Of a stretch of DNA of 46,526 bases, positions 6,847-15,663 are shown in pieces. Origin of the DNA: Flavobacteriales bacterium (GTDB taxonomy: Bacteria > Bacteroidota > Bacteroidia > UBA10329); contig JAIPBJ010000014.1 of NCBI GenBank assembly GCA_021739625.1, positions 1 through 46,526 of the forward strand, given 5' to 3'. Below the pieces are notes generated by a model. It did not search any database and was not told the DNA's origin. It saw nothing but the letters and a program-made list of their open reading frames with translations. Numbering within the stretch: position 1 is the stretch's first letter; each line of letters begins with the position of its first letter. Both the position numbers and the translations under genes were made by a program.

Positions 6847-8052
6847 ATGGAAGCATACATCTATGATGCGGTGCGCACACCGCGAGGAAAAGGAAAGCCC
6901 GATGGGGCAATGGCAAGTGTGAGACCCGTGGAACTGCTCGCGGCCACTTTCAACGCCATCAGGGACAGGAACAGTCTTGACACCTCTTTGGTAGAGGACG
7001 CCATCATCGGTTGCGTTACCCCGGTGAAGGAGCAGGGCGCCAACATTGCCAAAGCCGCAGCCATCGAGGCCGGATATGCCGAGACCGTGGCCGGGGTTCA
7101 GGTCAACAGGTTCTGCGCTTCGGGCCTGGAGGCCGTGAACATGGCAGCGGCCTACGTGGTGAGCGGACAGGCCGACCTGATAGTTGCCGGAGGACTGGAA
7201 AGCATGAGCCGCGTGTCCATCGCTTCCGATGGAGGTCCCATGTATGACGACCGCGAGTTCATCATGAAGCATGGCCTGGTGCCGCAGGGCATTTCGGCCG
7301 ATCTCATCGCATCCAAGTACGGATATGACCGAAGGCAGTTGGACACCTTTGCTGCCGATTCGCATCGGAAAGCAGCACAGGCGTGGGACGAAGGCCGTTT
7401 CAGCAGGTCGATCCTGCCCATCAGCCATGTTGATGGGACTGCTCTGCTCGACCGCGATCAGATGATTCGGCCCACTTCAACCGCAGACACATTGGGAGAA
7501 CTCAGACCAGCGTTTCAGAAACTGGGTGAGGAGATAGGCTTCAACATGCTTGCACTGAAGAAATATCCAGAAGTTGGCAAGATCAATCACGTCCACCACG
7601 CGGGCAACTCATCGGCCATTGTGGACGGGGCGGCACTGACCCTGATCGGAAATCGCGAAGTGGGTCAGCGGATAGGACTGAGACCAAGGGCCCGCATTCG
7701 CGCCATGGCGCTCACAGGCACCGAACCCACCATCATGCTGCTGGGCCCCGCCCCCGTGACGCGTAAGGCTTTGAAGAAGGCGGGAATGAACATCGCAGAC
7801 ATTGACCTGATGGAGGTGAACGAGGCCTTCGCTGCAGTGGTGCTTCGTTTCATGGACGACATGGGCGCAGACCCTTCAAGGGTGAATGTCAATGGCGGGG
7901 CCATCGCCATGGGCCATCCATTGGGCGCCACCGGAGCAATGCTCTTGGGAACCGTGCTGGATGAGTTGGAACGGCAGGACAAGCAGGTGGGCCTCGTCAC
8001 ACTCTGTGTTGGAGGAGGCATGGGCATCGCCACCATCATCGAGCGCGTCTGA
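6847..8052 (+). CDS. Acetyl-CoA acyltransferase (thiolase)
   Basis: The product has 401 residues, a normal thiolase length. It condenses or cleaves acyl-CoA, most likely in fatty-acid beta-oxidation or acetoacetyl-CoA metabolism in the cytoplasm. The nucleophile Cys90 lies in NRFCASGLEAVNMAA. HHAGNSSAIVDGAA follows, then NEAFAAV. His357 is in NGGAIAMGHPLGATGA, and the acid/base Cys387 is in LCVGGGMGIA. All catalytic positions are intact. No acyl-CoA dehydrogenase or hydratase is adjacent, so substrate chain length cannot be read from context. It is divergent from the Rrf2 regulator, with a weak -7 box (TAACATTG near 6822), and is followed after 9 bases by a DMT permease on the same strand. 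Confidence 0.95.
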   Translation: MEAYIYDAVRTPRGKGKPDGAMASVRPVELLAATFNAIRDRNSLDTSLVEDAIIGCVTPVKEQGANIAKAAAIEAGYAETVAGVQVNRFCASGLEAVNMAAAYVVSGQADLIVAGGLESMSRVSIASDGGPMYDDREFIMKHGLVPQGISADLIASKYGYDRRQLDTFAADSHRKAAQAWDEGRFSRSILPISHVDGTALLDRDQMIRPTSTADTLGELRPAFQKLGEEIGFNMLALKKYPEVGKINHVHHAGNSSAIVDGAALTLIGNREVGQRIGLRPRARIRAMALTGTEPTIMLLGPAPVTRKALKKAGMNIADIDLMEVNEAFAAVVLRFMDDMGADPSRVNVNGGAIAMGHPLGATGAMLLGTVLDELERQDKQVGLVTLCVGGGMGIATIIERV

Positions 8053-8061
8053 CCGGTGAGC

Positions 8062-8916
8062 ATGGCCGCCCGCAACTGGGTCACGCTTCTTGCAATAGGC
8101 CTGATATGGGGCAGTTCCTTCATTCTGATGAAGAGGGGCCTTACCGTATTCACAGATGTTCAGGTCGCGGCCTTGCGCATTGGTCTGGCATGGCTGGTCA
8201 CCATGCCGTTCCTCATTCCCTCGCTACGCGACATCACAAGGAAACAATGGGGCATCCTATTGGCCGTTGGGCTGTTCGGCAATGGAATCCCCGCCTTTCT
8301 GTTCACTGCGGCACAGACACATCTGGACAGCTCTGTCGTAGGCATGTTGAATTCACTGGTGCCGGTGCTCACGGTGATTTTCGGTGCTTTGATGTTCGGA
8401 CTCAGGGTGGGAGGCAGGCAGACCATCGGCATCCTTGTGGGGCTGGCCGGTGCACTGTTGCTGATCATGCCTCAGGGAATATCACGGTTTCAATGGCCCG
8501 CGCTGCTGGTTGTTGCCGCAAGTTCATGCTATGCGTTCAATCTGAACATCGTCAGAAGACATCTGCAGGAGGTGCCTACCATGATTATCACTGCGGGGGC
8601 GTTCCTTTGGGTGGGCCCGGCATGCATCATTTATGTGATGCTGTCCGATTTCACGGTCCGACTGCAACACCCGGGCGCTGCCTTGGCTTTCGGTTCGATT
8701 TTACTGCTGGCCACCGTGGGCACGGCATTGGCGGTGCTCATTTTCAATAGGTTGATACAAAGGGCGGGGCCGGTCTTCGCTTCCACGGTCACTTATGTGG
8801 TTCCCGTATTTGCTGTGATGTGGGGAATTCTGGACGGTGAGCAACTGCTGGCGGCTCATGTTATCGGGGTCGCCACAGTGCTGTTCGGAGTATATCTCAT
8901 CAACAAATCGCAATAG
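8062..8916 (+). CDS. DMT superfamily (EamA) permease
   Basis: The product has 284 residues from ATG (MAARNWVTLL); a GTG six bases upstream is an alternative. About ten hydrophobic helices are arranged as two EamA repeats. The first repeat begins LLAIGLIWGSSFILMKRG and includes ALRIGLAWLVTMPFLIP. The second begins WPALLVVAASSCYAFNLNIV. The C-terminal part holds NRLIQRAGPVFASTVTYVVP and WGILDGEQL, which are typical of the family. Such proteins move amino acids, nucleosides or other metabolites across the inner membrane; the substrate cannot be read from sequence. It lies 9 bases after the thiolase stop, so the two are probably co-transcribed. Confidence 0.9.
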   Translation: MAARNWVTLLAIGLIWGSSFILMKRGLTVFTDVQVAALRIGLAWLVTMPFLIPSLRDITRKQWGILLAVGLFGNGIPAFLFTAAQTHLDSSVVGMLNSLVPVLTVIFGALMFGLRVGGRQTIGILVGLAGALLLIMPQGISRFQWPALLVVAASSCYAFNLNIVRRHLQEVPTMIITAGAFLWVGPACIIYVMLSDFTVRLQHPGAALAFGSILLLATVGTALAVLIFNRLIQRAGPVFASTVTYVVPVFAVMWGILDGEQLLAAHVIGVATVLFGVYLINKSQ

Positions 8917-8944
8917 ACTGACATTTAGCCAAGTGCGCTCGCCC

Positions 8945-8952
8945 TACATTTG
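8945..8952 (+). promoter_or_regulatory. Bacteroidota -7 box (TACATTTG)
   Basis: This is a perfect TAnnTTTG box, 30 bases before the ATG at 8983. A longer frame for the next gene would start at a TTG inside this box, which argues against it. Confidence 0.6.
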
Positions 8953-8982
8953 GCGCGCTTAAAACCCTACCCCCGACACCCG

Positions 8983-10671
8983 ATGAGACTTTTCCTGACC
9001 CTTGTGGCTTTGGCCGCCTTTGCCGTGCATGTCAATGCCCAGAGTACCCTTTCATCCATCAACGACATTTTTCAGACCAACTGCGCCATAGGCTGCCATA
9101 CGGCTGCAAGTCCCAGCGGGAATCTGATCCTTGATACCGGAGGAGACCTCAATGCACTGTATGCCAACTTGGTGGGTGTCACCCCCTCAAACCCTGAGGC
9201 CGCTGCGAACGGCTATAAGCGTATAGACCCCGGATATCCGACCAACAGTTTTCTGCTGCGCAAATGTGCCTACGAGGCATGGGATGACACTTATGACCTT
9301 CCGCAGCAGCAGGGTTCGTCCATGCCGCAGGGCCAGCCGTCCCTCAGCAAAGAGAACGTGGAACTGATACGCCAATGGATACTCTATGGGGCGCCACAGA
9401 GCGGGCAGGTGGTCAACCCACAGACGCTCTACAACTATTATCATGTGAATGGGAAGCCACGTATTGCGCGGCCTGCACCCCCGGCCGAAGGCGAAGGACA
9501 TCAGCTCCACATGGGGCCGTTCTTCCTGAATCCCGGTGAGGAAGTGGAATTTTACAAGAAAGAAAAGCTGATGAATGCGGAGGAATTGAACGTGGTGACT
9601 TTCGAGTCCACGTTCAATGATGAGTCGCACCACTACCTGCTGTTCCAATTCGATCCCGGCACCGATGCCGCCATTGCTGAGGGCATGAGGCCCGTGACCG
9701 TTCAGAATGCGTTTCAAGATGCGCGGTACATGGTCGGATGGGTGGATTCTGATGTGACGGATCTGCCCGCAGGTACGGCCTACAAGATCCGTCAGAACGG
9801 GGTGCTCGACCTCAACTACCATCTGATCAACTATGCGGCCAATGGAGATTCCGTGCTTGCGGCCGAGGCCTATGTCAATTTCTATCTGGCAGATTCCCCG
9901 GACATGATCCAGATGTACAGCGAGCTGCTCATCAATCTCCAGCTTCTGATATTCCCGGGCGGGCAGGAACAGACCTTCACGAACAGTAAATTCTGTGGAT
10001 CAGGAGGCGGTGATCCGGGCTTTTGCGATGTGCCGGGAGACTCCATCTATATCTGGTTCCTTTCTTCCCACACGCACAAGTATGGCACAGACTACGACAT
10101 CTACAAGCGTCTTCCCGGAGGCGGCAAAGGAGAGCAGCTTTATGAAGGTTTTTACAACACGACCTACGACTTCAATCAGGGATTCTACGATTGGTCGCAC
10201 CCCGGCAACCGATATTTTGATGAGCTGGTCCCTGTTGCGAAAAATCTTGGTGTGCTGCAAGAGACAAAATTCCGGATCAATAATCCCAACCAGATATTGC
10301 CAGTCTCTTTCGGCCTGACCACCGATGATGAGATGATGCTGGCCTTCATACAATACACCATGGAGCCACTTCCCGGAAATGTATCGGTGAATTCGCTCGG
10401 AGTCGCCACCGGACCGCTGAGCGTTTACCCTAACCCGACCGAGGGGAACACTTCGGTCAGCTATGACATTGACCGTACAGCGAACGTGCGGCTCGAAGTT
10501 TTCAATGGTATGGGACAGCTTGTTTCCACGCTGGCAAACGGAACCCGGAGCGCAGGGAATCATCTGCATAGGTTTGATATCAGTGGGCATGACAGCGCGA
10601 ACGGGCTCTATCTCATCAGACTGGAGGTGGACGGTGAGGCGCATACCCAGCGGCTGTTGCTTAACCGTTAA
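8983..10671 (+). CDS. Secreted haem-copper protein: cytochrome c-like domain plus PHM/DBM-type copper monooxygenase, T9SS cargo
   Basis: The product has 562 residues. A signal peptide ends at NAQ (residue 20). Residues 25-140 form a cytochrome c-like domain with a CX3CH haem motif (Cys34, Cys38, His39) and a likely distal Met114 in SSMPQGQP, followed by ENVELIRQWILYGAP. Residues about 175-460 match copper type II ascorbate-dependent monooxygenases. His216-His217 (ESHHYLLFQ) and His280 (LDLNYHLIN) fit the CuH site. His363/His365 (SSHTHKYGTDY) and Met451 (TTDDEMMLAF) fit the CuM site of peptidylglycine monooxygenase. The C-terminus (about 475-562, VYPNPTEGNTSVSYD...GLYLIRL) is a T9SS type A sorting domain. 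The enzyme would act at the cell surface or outside, with the haem perhaps feeding electrons to copper. Substrate unknown. It is monocistronic. Confidence 0.8.
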   Translation: MRLFLTLVALAAFAVHVNAQSTLSSINDIFQTNCAIGCHTAASPSGNLILDTGGDLNALYANLVGVTPSNPEAAANGYKRIDPGYPTNSFLLRKCAYEAWDDTYDLPQQQGSSMPQGQPSLSKENVELIRQWILYGAPQSGQVVNPQTLYNYYHVNGKPRIARPAPPAEGEGHQLHMGPFFLNPGEEVEFYKKEKLMNAEELNVVTFESTFNDESHHYLLFQFDPGTDAAIAEGMRPVTVQNAFQDARYMVGWVDSDVTDLPAGTAYKIRQNGVLDLNYHLINYAANGDSVLAAEAYVNFYLADSPDMIQMYSELLINLQLLIFPGGQEQTFTNSKFCGSGGGDPGFCDVPGDSIYIWFLSSHTHKYGTDYDIYKRLPGGGKGEQLYEGFYNTTYDFNQGFYDWSHPGNRYFDELVPVAKNLGVLQETKFRINNPNQILPVSFGLTTDDEMMLAFIQYTMEPLPGNVSVNSLGVATGPLSVYPNPTEGNTSVSYDIDRTANVRLEVFNGMGQLVSTLANGTRSAGNHLHRFDISGHDSANGLYLIRLEVDGEAHTQRLLLNR

Positions 10672-10690
10672 AAAGGTTTTTCACCGATCG

Positions 10691-10721
10691 TTTGGCGCAT
10701 TTAATTCTTTTAGTAGATTTG
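10691..10721 (+). promoter_or_regulatory. Full Bacteroidota promoter for rplU-rpmA
   Basis: TTTG (10691-10694) is separated by 19 bases from the perfect -7 box TAGATTTG (10714-10721). This is the classic Bacteroidota two-part promoter. The predicted leader to rplU is about 40 bases. Confidence 0.75.
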
Positions 10722-10764
10722 CAGCCCTTTTTGAGGGAACATCAATCACATCATAACGCAGCAG

Positions 10765-11076
10765 ATGTACGCCATAGTTGACATTCAGGGACAGCAGTTC
10801 AAGGTTGAGAAGGACGCCAAGGTCTATGTTCACCGTTTGGAGGGTGAAGAAGGCGCCAAGGTCGATTTTGACAAGGTGCTTCTCCTTGACAATGAAGGAA
10901 AGGTGACAGTGGGCATTCCTACAGTTGAAGGCGCCAAGGTCACTGCAACAATCCTATCCCACATGAAGGACAAGAAAGTGCAGGTCTTCAAGAAGAAAAG
11001 AAGGAAAGGCTATCAGAAGCAGAACGGTCACCGTCAATACCTCACTCAGGTGCAGATTGACGGCATCACCGCCTAA
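10765..11076 (+). CDS. rplU: 50S ribosomal protein L21
   Basis: The product has 103 residues, the usual length. It starts MYAIVDIQGQQFKVEKDAKV, with the characteristic G-QFKV element, and ends with the RNA-binding tail KKKRRKGYQKQNGHRQYLTQ, which matches the conserved RR-GY-K--GHRQ-YT motif. It binds 23S rRNA in the large subunit. It is followed after 36 bases by rpmA, the common rplU-rpmA pair. No obg follows, because a terminator closes the unit. Confidence 0.98.
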   Translation: MYAIVDIQGQQFKVEKDAKVYVHRLEGEEGAKVDFDKVLLLDNEGKVTVGIPTVEGAKVTATILSHMKDKKVQVFKKKRRKGYQKQNGHRQYLTQVQIDGITA

Positions 11077-11112
11077 GGATCATTTCATCATCAGAATAAA
11101 TAGTTCGAAACC

Positions 11113-11373
11113 ATGGCACACAAGAAAGGAGCAGGTAGTTCCAAGAACGGAAGGGAGTCGCATAGCAAACGCCTCGGAGTGAAGATCTTCGGAGGACAGG
11201 TCGCTATCTCTGGAAACATCATCGTGCGTCAGCGCGGAACCAAGCATCATCCCGGTGAGAATGTTGGAATCGGGAAGGATCACACCCTTTTCGCCCTTGT
11301 CGATGGAACGGTTGAGTTCCGCAAGCGCAGAGATGACCGTTCATTCGTTTCTGTGGTTCCCGCAGAGAACTGA
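11113..11373 (+). CDS. rpmA: 50S ribosomal protein L27
   Basis: The product has 86 residues and starts [20 protein letters not shown], so the functional N-terminus is exposed directly and no propeptide is present. The body includes [19 protein letters not shown] and [14 protein letters not shown], all typical of L27. The protein sits near the peptidyl-transferase centre, where its N-terminus reaches the tRNAs. It is the last gene of the unit and is followed by a strong hairpin terminator. Confidence 0.98.
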   Translation: MAHKKGAGSSKNGRESHSKRLGVKIFGGQVAISGNIIVRQRGTKHHPGENVGIGKDHTLFALVDGTVEFRKRRDDRSFVSVVPAEN

Positions 11374-11394
11374 GAACATCGCACGGACTTTGTC

Positions 11395-11428
11395 AAAAAC
11401 CCTCGGACCTCAGGTCCGGGGGTTTTTT
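11395..11428. terminator. Bidirectional intrinsic terminator between rpmA and pdxJ
   Basis: The stem CCCTCGGACC/GGTCCGGGGG (one T-G pair, loop TCA) spans 11400-11422. It is followed by TTTTTT on the plus strand and preceded by AAAAA, which gives a T run on the minus strand. It serves both rpmA and the convergent pdxJ. Confidence 0.9.
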
Positions 11429-11448
11429 ATTGGCATCAAGGGATGGTG

Positions 11449-12168
11449 CTACGTCAACCTGTGCAGATACATGCGCACGGCATTTGACAGGCCCACATAC
11501 AGCGCATCGGCAATGAGCGCATGGCCGATGCTCACCTCCAACAGGCCGGGGACGGATTGCTTGAAGAACGCGAGATTCTCAAGATTGAGGTCGTGGCCTG
11601 CATTGAGTCCAATTCGCAGTTCGTTGGCCTTTTTTGCTGCCGCGATGAATGGGGCGATGGCAAGGTCGCGGTCTTGGGCATACCCTTCGGCATAGGACTC
11701 AGTGTAAAGTTCGATGCGGTCGGTGCCTGTGGCCTTGGCACCTTCCACCATCTCTCCGACCGGATCAACGAAAATGGATGTCCGTATTCCCTTTTCCTTC
11801 AACCTTCCTATGATGCTGCTGAGAAAGGCGCTGTATGCAATCGTGTTCCAGCCGGCATTGGACGTGAGCACCCCGGGCGGATCGGGCACCAAGGTGACCT
11901 GCGTTGGGACAACATCCAGCACCAACCGCATGAAATCCTCTGACGGATAGCCTTCCACATTGAACTCGGTCGTGACGAGAGGCTTCAGTTCAAAAACGTC
12001 AGCATAGCGGATATGGCGCTCATCGGGCCGCGGATGGACCGTGATGCCCTGTGCCCCATACTGCTGTGCACGCATGGCCGCCTCGGTGACACTGGGCAAC
12101 AGGCCCCCACGGCTGTTGCGCAGGGTGGCTATCTTATTGATGTTGACGCTGAGTTTGGTAGGAGTCAT
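11449..12168 (-). CDS. pdxJ: Pyridoxine 5'-phosphate synthase
   Basis: The product has 239 residues from MTPTKLSVNINKIATLRNSR, which is the normal length. It condenses 1-deoxy-D-xylulose 5-phosphate with 3-amino-2-oxopropyl phosphate, the last ring-forming step of the DXP-dependent vitamin B6 pathway. Visible family motifs are GITVHPRPDERHI, NVEGYP, VTLVPDPPG, SIFVDP, IELYTESYA, GLNAGHDLNLEN and EVSIGHALI; these include the phosphate-binding glycine and catalytic histidine regions. The open frame continues 38 codons upstream, but a perfect -7 box (TACGTTTG, 12189-12196) lies inside that extension, which excludes it. No pdxA or other B6 gene is adjacent. Confidence 0.97.
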   Translation of the reverse strand: MTPTKLSVNINKIATLRNSRGGLLPSVTEAAMRAQQYGAQGITVHPRPDERHIRYADVFELKPLVTTEFNVEGYPSEDFMRLVLDVVPTQVTLVPDPPGVLTSNAGWNTIAYSAFLSSIIGRLKEKGIRTSIFVDPVGEMVEGAKATGTDRIELYTESYAEGYAQDRDLAIAPFIAAAKKANELRIGLNAGHDLNLENLAFFKQSVPGLLEVSIGHALIADALYVGLSNAVRMYLHRLT

Positions 12169-12188
12169 GGAGTTGGACTTATCGGTCT

Positions 12189-12196
12189 CAAACGTA
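12189..12196 (-). promoter_or_regulatory. Bacteroidota -7 box (TACGTTTG) for pdxJ
   Basis: This is a perfect TAnnTTTG box on the minus strand, 20 bases before the pdxJ ATG. Confidence 0.6.
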
Positions 12197-12480
12197 CGTG
12201 AAAGCAACGATTGTCGGCCTTTCCGTGGATTGAGGACCATCGCCAAAGATTCGTTCATATCAGACCTTCTCGAATGTAGCAACAGAAAATGAACCTACAG
12301 ATTCCGGATAGATGTGTTGTTGAATGTCCATGATGACGGAGTGGAATCTATGTGGTTGACTTTAAGCGAAATCATGTCATTTTCCTCAGGTTCTGATTAA
12401 GTTTGCTGAGGTCAATTGCGTCATTTGGCAGACCACAGAGGCAGCCAAGTCCGACCTGTACCGTCTTTGACCTGCATGAC
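12197..12480. other. Divergent intergenic region between pdxJ and the first PKD gene
   Basis: Apart from the promoter boxes at its two sides, no gene, strong repeat or hairpin was seen. Open frames on the minus strand here are an upstream run-on of pdxJ. Confidence 0.5.
12398..12405 (+). promoter_or_regulatory. Bacteroidota -7 box (TAAGTTTG) for the PKD gene pair
   Basis: This is a perfect TAnnTTTG box, about 75 bases before the ATG at 12481. A TTG inside it begins the longer open frame, which is therefore not used. Confidence 0.5.
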
Positions 12481-15400
12481 ATGTCCACACCAATGAGAGG
12501 CGTTGTCCAATTTGTTGTTCGGTCTTTGGCCGTGGCAATGTTCGTTGCTGAACTTGGATCGGGACAAGTGCGCGCGCAGACATGCATCAACGCAGATTTC
12601 GGAACAGGGGATTTCTCCAATTGGGTAGGTCGCACGGGAAGCTGCTGTGCCATCAATACCCCGGCAGCAGGCATTGTGAATGGCCGTCATACCATCATGG
12701 TGGGCAATGGCACCGATGCCAATGCGTGCAACGACATCACGGTGGTGGCCCCGGGATACACGCAATCGGCACGTTTGGGAAATCCGCAGACCGGGGCGGA
12801 GGGAGAGCGTCTTCTTTATACTTATCAGGTGGCTCCCGAAACATCGCTGTTCATATACAGATATGCAGTCGTGATGCAGGACCCGGGTCACACTCCGGCC
12901 CAACAGCCGCGATTCGAGATTCGTGTGCTCAATGCCGGAGGGCAGGTAATCAGCCAGCAGTGCGGTTTCTATCAGGTGACGGCAGCGGCCAACATCGCTG
13001 GTTTCAGGTCGTGCGGTGCGGTGCGCTACAGGGCCTGGACACCTGTGGGCATTGACCTGTCGGGACAGATAGGCCAGAACGTGACCATTGAATTCTCGAC
13101 AGGCGACTGCTCGCTCGGTGGACACTATGGCTATGCGTACATCGTGGGCGAATGCAGTCCATTGGAGATCCAAGTGGACTACTGCCCCAGCAACAGCGAT
13201 CAGGCCATTCTGACCGCCCCCAGTGGATTCGACTATCTGTGGAGCAATGGGCAGACCACGCAGCAGATCACCATCACCGACCCTCCCAACGGGGCCGTGT
13301 ATTCCTGCACACTGACCGCAGTGACCGGTTGTCAGGTCACGCTTAATGCCACCATCACTTCCACGGCCGTGACTGCAGGCTTCAATTTTCCTCCTCCATG
13401 TCCCGGTGTTCCTTTGCAGTTCACTGATGTGAGCACGAGCAACATCGGCACAATTGTTTCGTGGAACTGGAATTTCGGGGATGGTACCACCTCTACCGAT
13501 CAGCATCCGAGCCATACTTACGCCCTCAGTGGACTATACACTGTCACCCTCACGGCACAGACCGATGCGGGCTGCATGGACACCTATTCCACCACTGTCA
13601 ATGTGAATCCCTTTCCTCAGGCAGGATACACCGTGCCCACGGTCTGCGATGGAGCACCGTCACAGTTCATCAACACCACCCTGTTTCCGCCCACCATCGG
13701 TTCTTGGCAATGGGATTTCGGTGACGGCTCGGCCGGCAACACCACCGAGTGGAATCCGGCTCACACCTACAGCACCCCCGGAAGCTATGATACGCAATTC
13801 ATTGCCCGGTCGCAGAACGGGGCGTGCACGGACACGGTGCTCGTGACCGCAGTCGTGGCCTCGCTTCCAGTGGCCTCGTTCGATGTGGAGGATATCTGCT
13901 TCGGTGAACCCGTGGTGCTTACCAACACCTCGCAGGGAACCATTTCCAATTTCAGATGGGAGTTCGGAGACAACAGTCCTCCCAGCTTTTTTCAGAATAC
14001 GACCCACAGCTACATCACCCCCGGCACGTATGACGTTTCATTGGAGATTGTGAACCAGCAGGGTTGCGGTGGTTCCAGTACCCAGAGCGTCACGGTGAGC
14101 CCGTCACCCATTTCGGCCTTCTCGTTCACCAACGTGTGTCAGGGCCAGCCCATGCCGTTCGTCAACAATAGCAGCATCCCACCGGCCGGCAACACCATCG
14201 GAAGTTGGGTGTGGGACTTCGGTGACGGCTCGGCACCCAATACCTCGGCATGGGAACCGCAACACACCTATTCGGCATCAGGGGTATATGATGTGATGCT
14301 TATCACAAGGTCGCAGGACATGGTGTGTACCGACACGCTGATTGACTCGGTAAGGGTCTATTCCTTGCCCTTGGTAGGGTTCACCTTCGAGGATGTGTGC
14401 GATGGGCAGCCTGTGCTTTTCACCAACCTCTCTTCTGGGGAGATTGACAGTTGGAAATGGGAATTCGGGGACAACACCCCACCGAATTTCAATGCGAACA
14501 TCAGCCATACCTATCCTGGACCGGGAACCTATAATGTGCTGTTGACGGTGACCACCATCTACACGTGTTCCGATTTCATGGAGGATGCTGTGACCGTTCA
14601 TCCGTCCCCGTCCGTGTCTTTCAGTGCGACAACGGTCTGTCAAGGCGACACTACGGTGCTTTGGAGCACCTCATCCGTGCCCTCGCCCAGCACAATAGTC
14701 AATCTGGGATGGAATCTTGGAGATGGCAGCCCGCCCCGCTCGGGAGGAAGTGTGAGCCATCTCTACGGTTTTGCAGGGAATTTCAATGTGAAGCATCTGG
14801 TCATGACCAGTGAGGGCTGCATAGACTCGTTGTCGCAGCCGGTGACGGTTCATCCCAATCCGGTTGTTGACTTTGCAGGTGAGCCCACTGAGGGCTGTGC
14901 GCCCGTCTGTGTTGATTTCTACGAGCTTTCGGGCATCAGCAGCGGATTCAACCAGACTTTCCTATGGGATTTTGGCGATGGTAGCGGCCTGGCCCAACAG
15001 AACCCGGCACACTGCTATATAAATACCACCACTAACGTGGTCGACCGCTTTCCGGTGACCCTCACAGTGACCTCGAATGAGGGATGTGCCACCACCCTCA
15101 CCAAGAACAATTATATCACTACCTATCCGGTGCCCATGTCAAGATTCGATGTGACGCCAAGATGGACCAGTATCCTTTTTCCGAACATCACCTTCACCGA
15201 CCGGTCCATCGATGCCGTGCAGTGGCTGTGGCATTTTGGGGACGAGCAGGTGAACAACACATCCAACCATCAGAATCCACGCTACACCTATCTGGATTCC
15301 GGTGAGTATGTCATCACCCAGATCGTTTTCAACGAATTCGGATGCACCGACACCAGCGATTATCGCCTGATTGTCCGACCCGACTTCACCGTTTATATCC

Positions 15401-15663
15401 CCAATGCTTTCACGCCTGATGACAATGGGGTGAACGATTTTTTCATGGTGACGGGAACCGGGATCACCGATTTCCAAATGAGCATCTTCAACCGTTGGGG
15501 CCAGCAGATCTTCTTCAGCGAGGATATTGGGAAAGGCTGGGCCGGTGATGTGGACGACAATGGCGAGACCGTTCAGATTGGAGCATACGTTTACGCGGTG
15601 CGTGTGACCGATATTTTCGGAGAGGACCACTGGTACCATGGAAGAGTGAATGTCGTTAAGTAA
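12481..15663 (+). CDS. Giant PKD-repeat surface protein with T9SS type B sorting domain
   Basis: The product has 1060 residues from MSTPMRGVVQF. A signal peptide ends near QVRAQ (residue 33). The first about 220 residues are a cysteine-containing beta-rich domain (TCINADFGTGDFSNW) of the kind that starts many Bacteroidota adhesins. Eight PKD or PKD-like domains follow, each with a W-W-FGDG core (for example WNWNFGDGTTSTDQHPSHTY and WQWDFGDGSAGNTTEWNPAH) and a conserved Cys near its end. The last about 92 residues (YIPNAFTPDDNGVNDFF, then IFNRWGQQIFF) are the gliding-motility-type C-terminal domain used for T9SS type B export. The likely role is adhesion or matrix, inferred from architecture. 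The stop overlaps the next gene by 14 bases, so the pair is probably translationally coupled. Confidence 0.9.
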   Translation: MSTPMRGVVQFVVRSLAVAMFVAELGSGQVRAQTCINADFGTGDFSNWVGRTGSCCAINTPAAGIVNGRHTIMVGNGTDANACNDITVVAPGYTQSARLGNPQTGAEGERLLYTYQVAPETSLFIYRYAVVMQDPGHTPAQQPRFEIRVLNAGGQVISQQCGFYQVTAAANIAGFRSCGAVRYRAWTPVGIDLSGQIGQNVTIEFSTGDCSLGGHYGYAYIVGECSPLEIQVDYCPSNSDQAILTAPSGFDYLWSNGQTTQQITITDPPNGAVYSCTLTAVTGCQVTLNATITSTAVTAGFNFPPPCPGVPLQFTDVSTSNIGTIVSWNWNFGDGTTSTDQHPSHTYALSGLYTVTLTAQTDAGCMDTYSTTVNVNPFPQAGYTVPTVCDGAPSQFINTTLFPPTIGSWQWDFGDGSAGNTTEWNPAHTYSTPGSYDTQFIARSQNGACTDTVLVTAVVASLPVASFDVEDICFGEPVVLTNTSQGTISNFRWEFGDNSPPSFFQNTTHSYITPGTYDVSLEIVNQQGCGGSSTQSVTVSPSPISAFSFTNVCQGQPMPFVNNSSIPPAGNTIGSWVWDFGDGSAPNTSAWEPQHTYSASGVYDVMLITRSQDMVCTDTLIDSVRVYSLPLVGFTFEDVCDGQPVLFTNLSSGEIDSWKWEFGDNTPPNFNANISHTYPGPGTYNVLLTVTTIYTCSDFMEDAVTVHPSPSVSFSATTVCQGDTTVLWSTSSVPSPSTIVNLGWNLGDGSPPRSGGSVSHLYGFAGNFNVKHLVMTSEGCIDSLSQPVTVHPNPVVDFAGEPTEGCAPVCVDFYELSGISSGFNQTFLWDFGDGSGLAQQNPAHCYINTTTNVVDRFPVTLTVTSNEGCATTLTKNNYITTYPVPMSRFDVTPRWTSILFPNITFTDRSIDAVQWLWHFGDEQVNNTSNHQNPRYTYLDSGEYVITQIVFNEFGCTDTSDYRLIVRPDFTVYIPNAFTPDDNGVNDFFMVTGTGITDFQMSIFNRWGQQIFFSEDIGKGWAGDVDDNGETVQIGAYVYAVRVTDIFGEDHWYHGRVNVVK

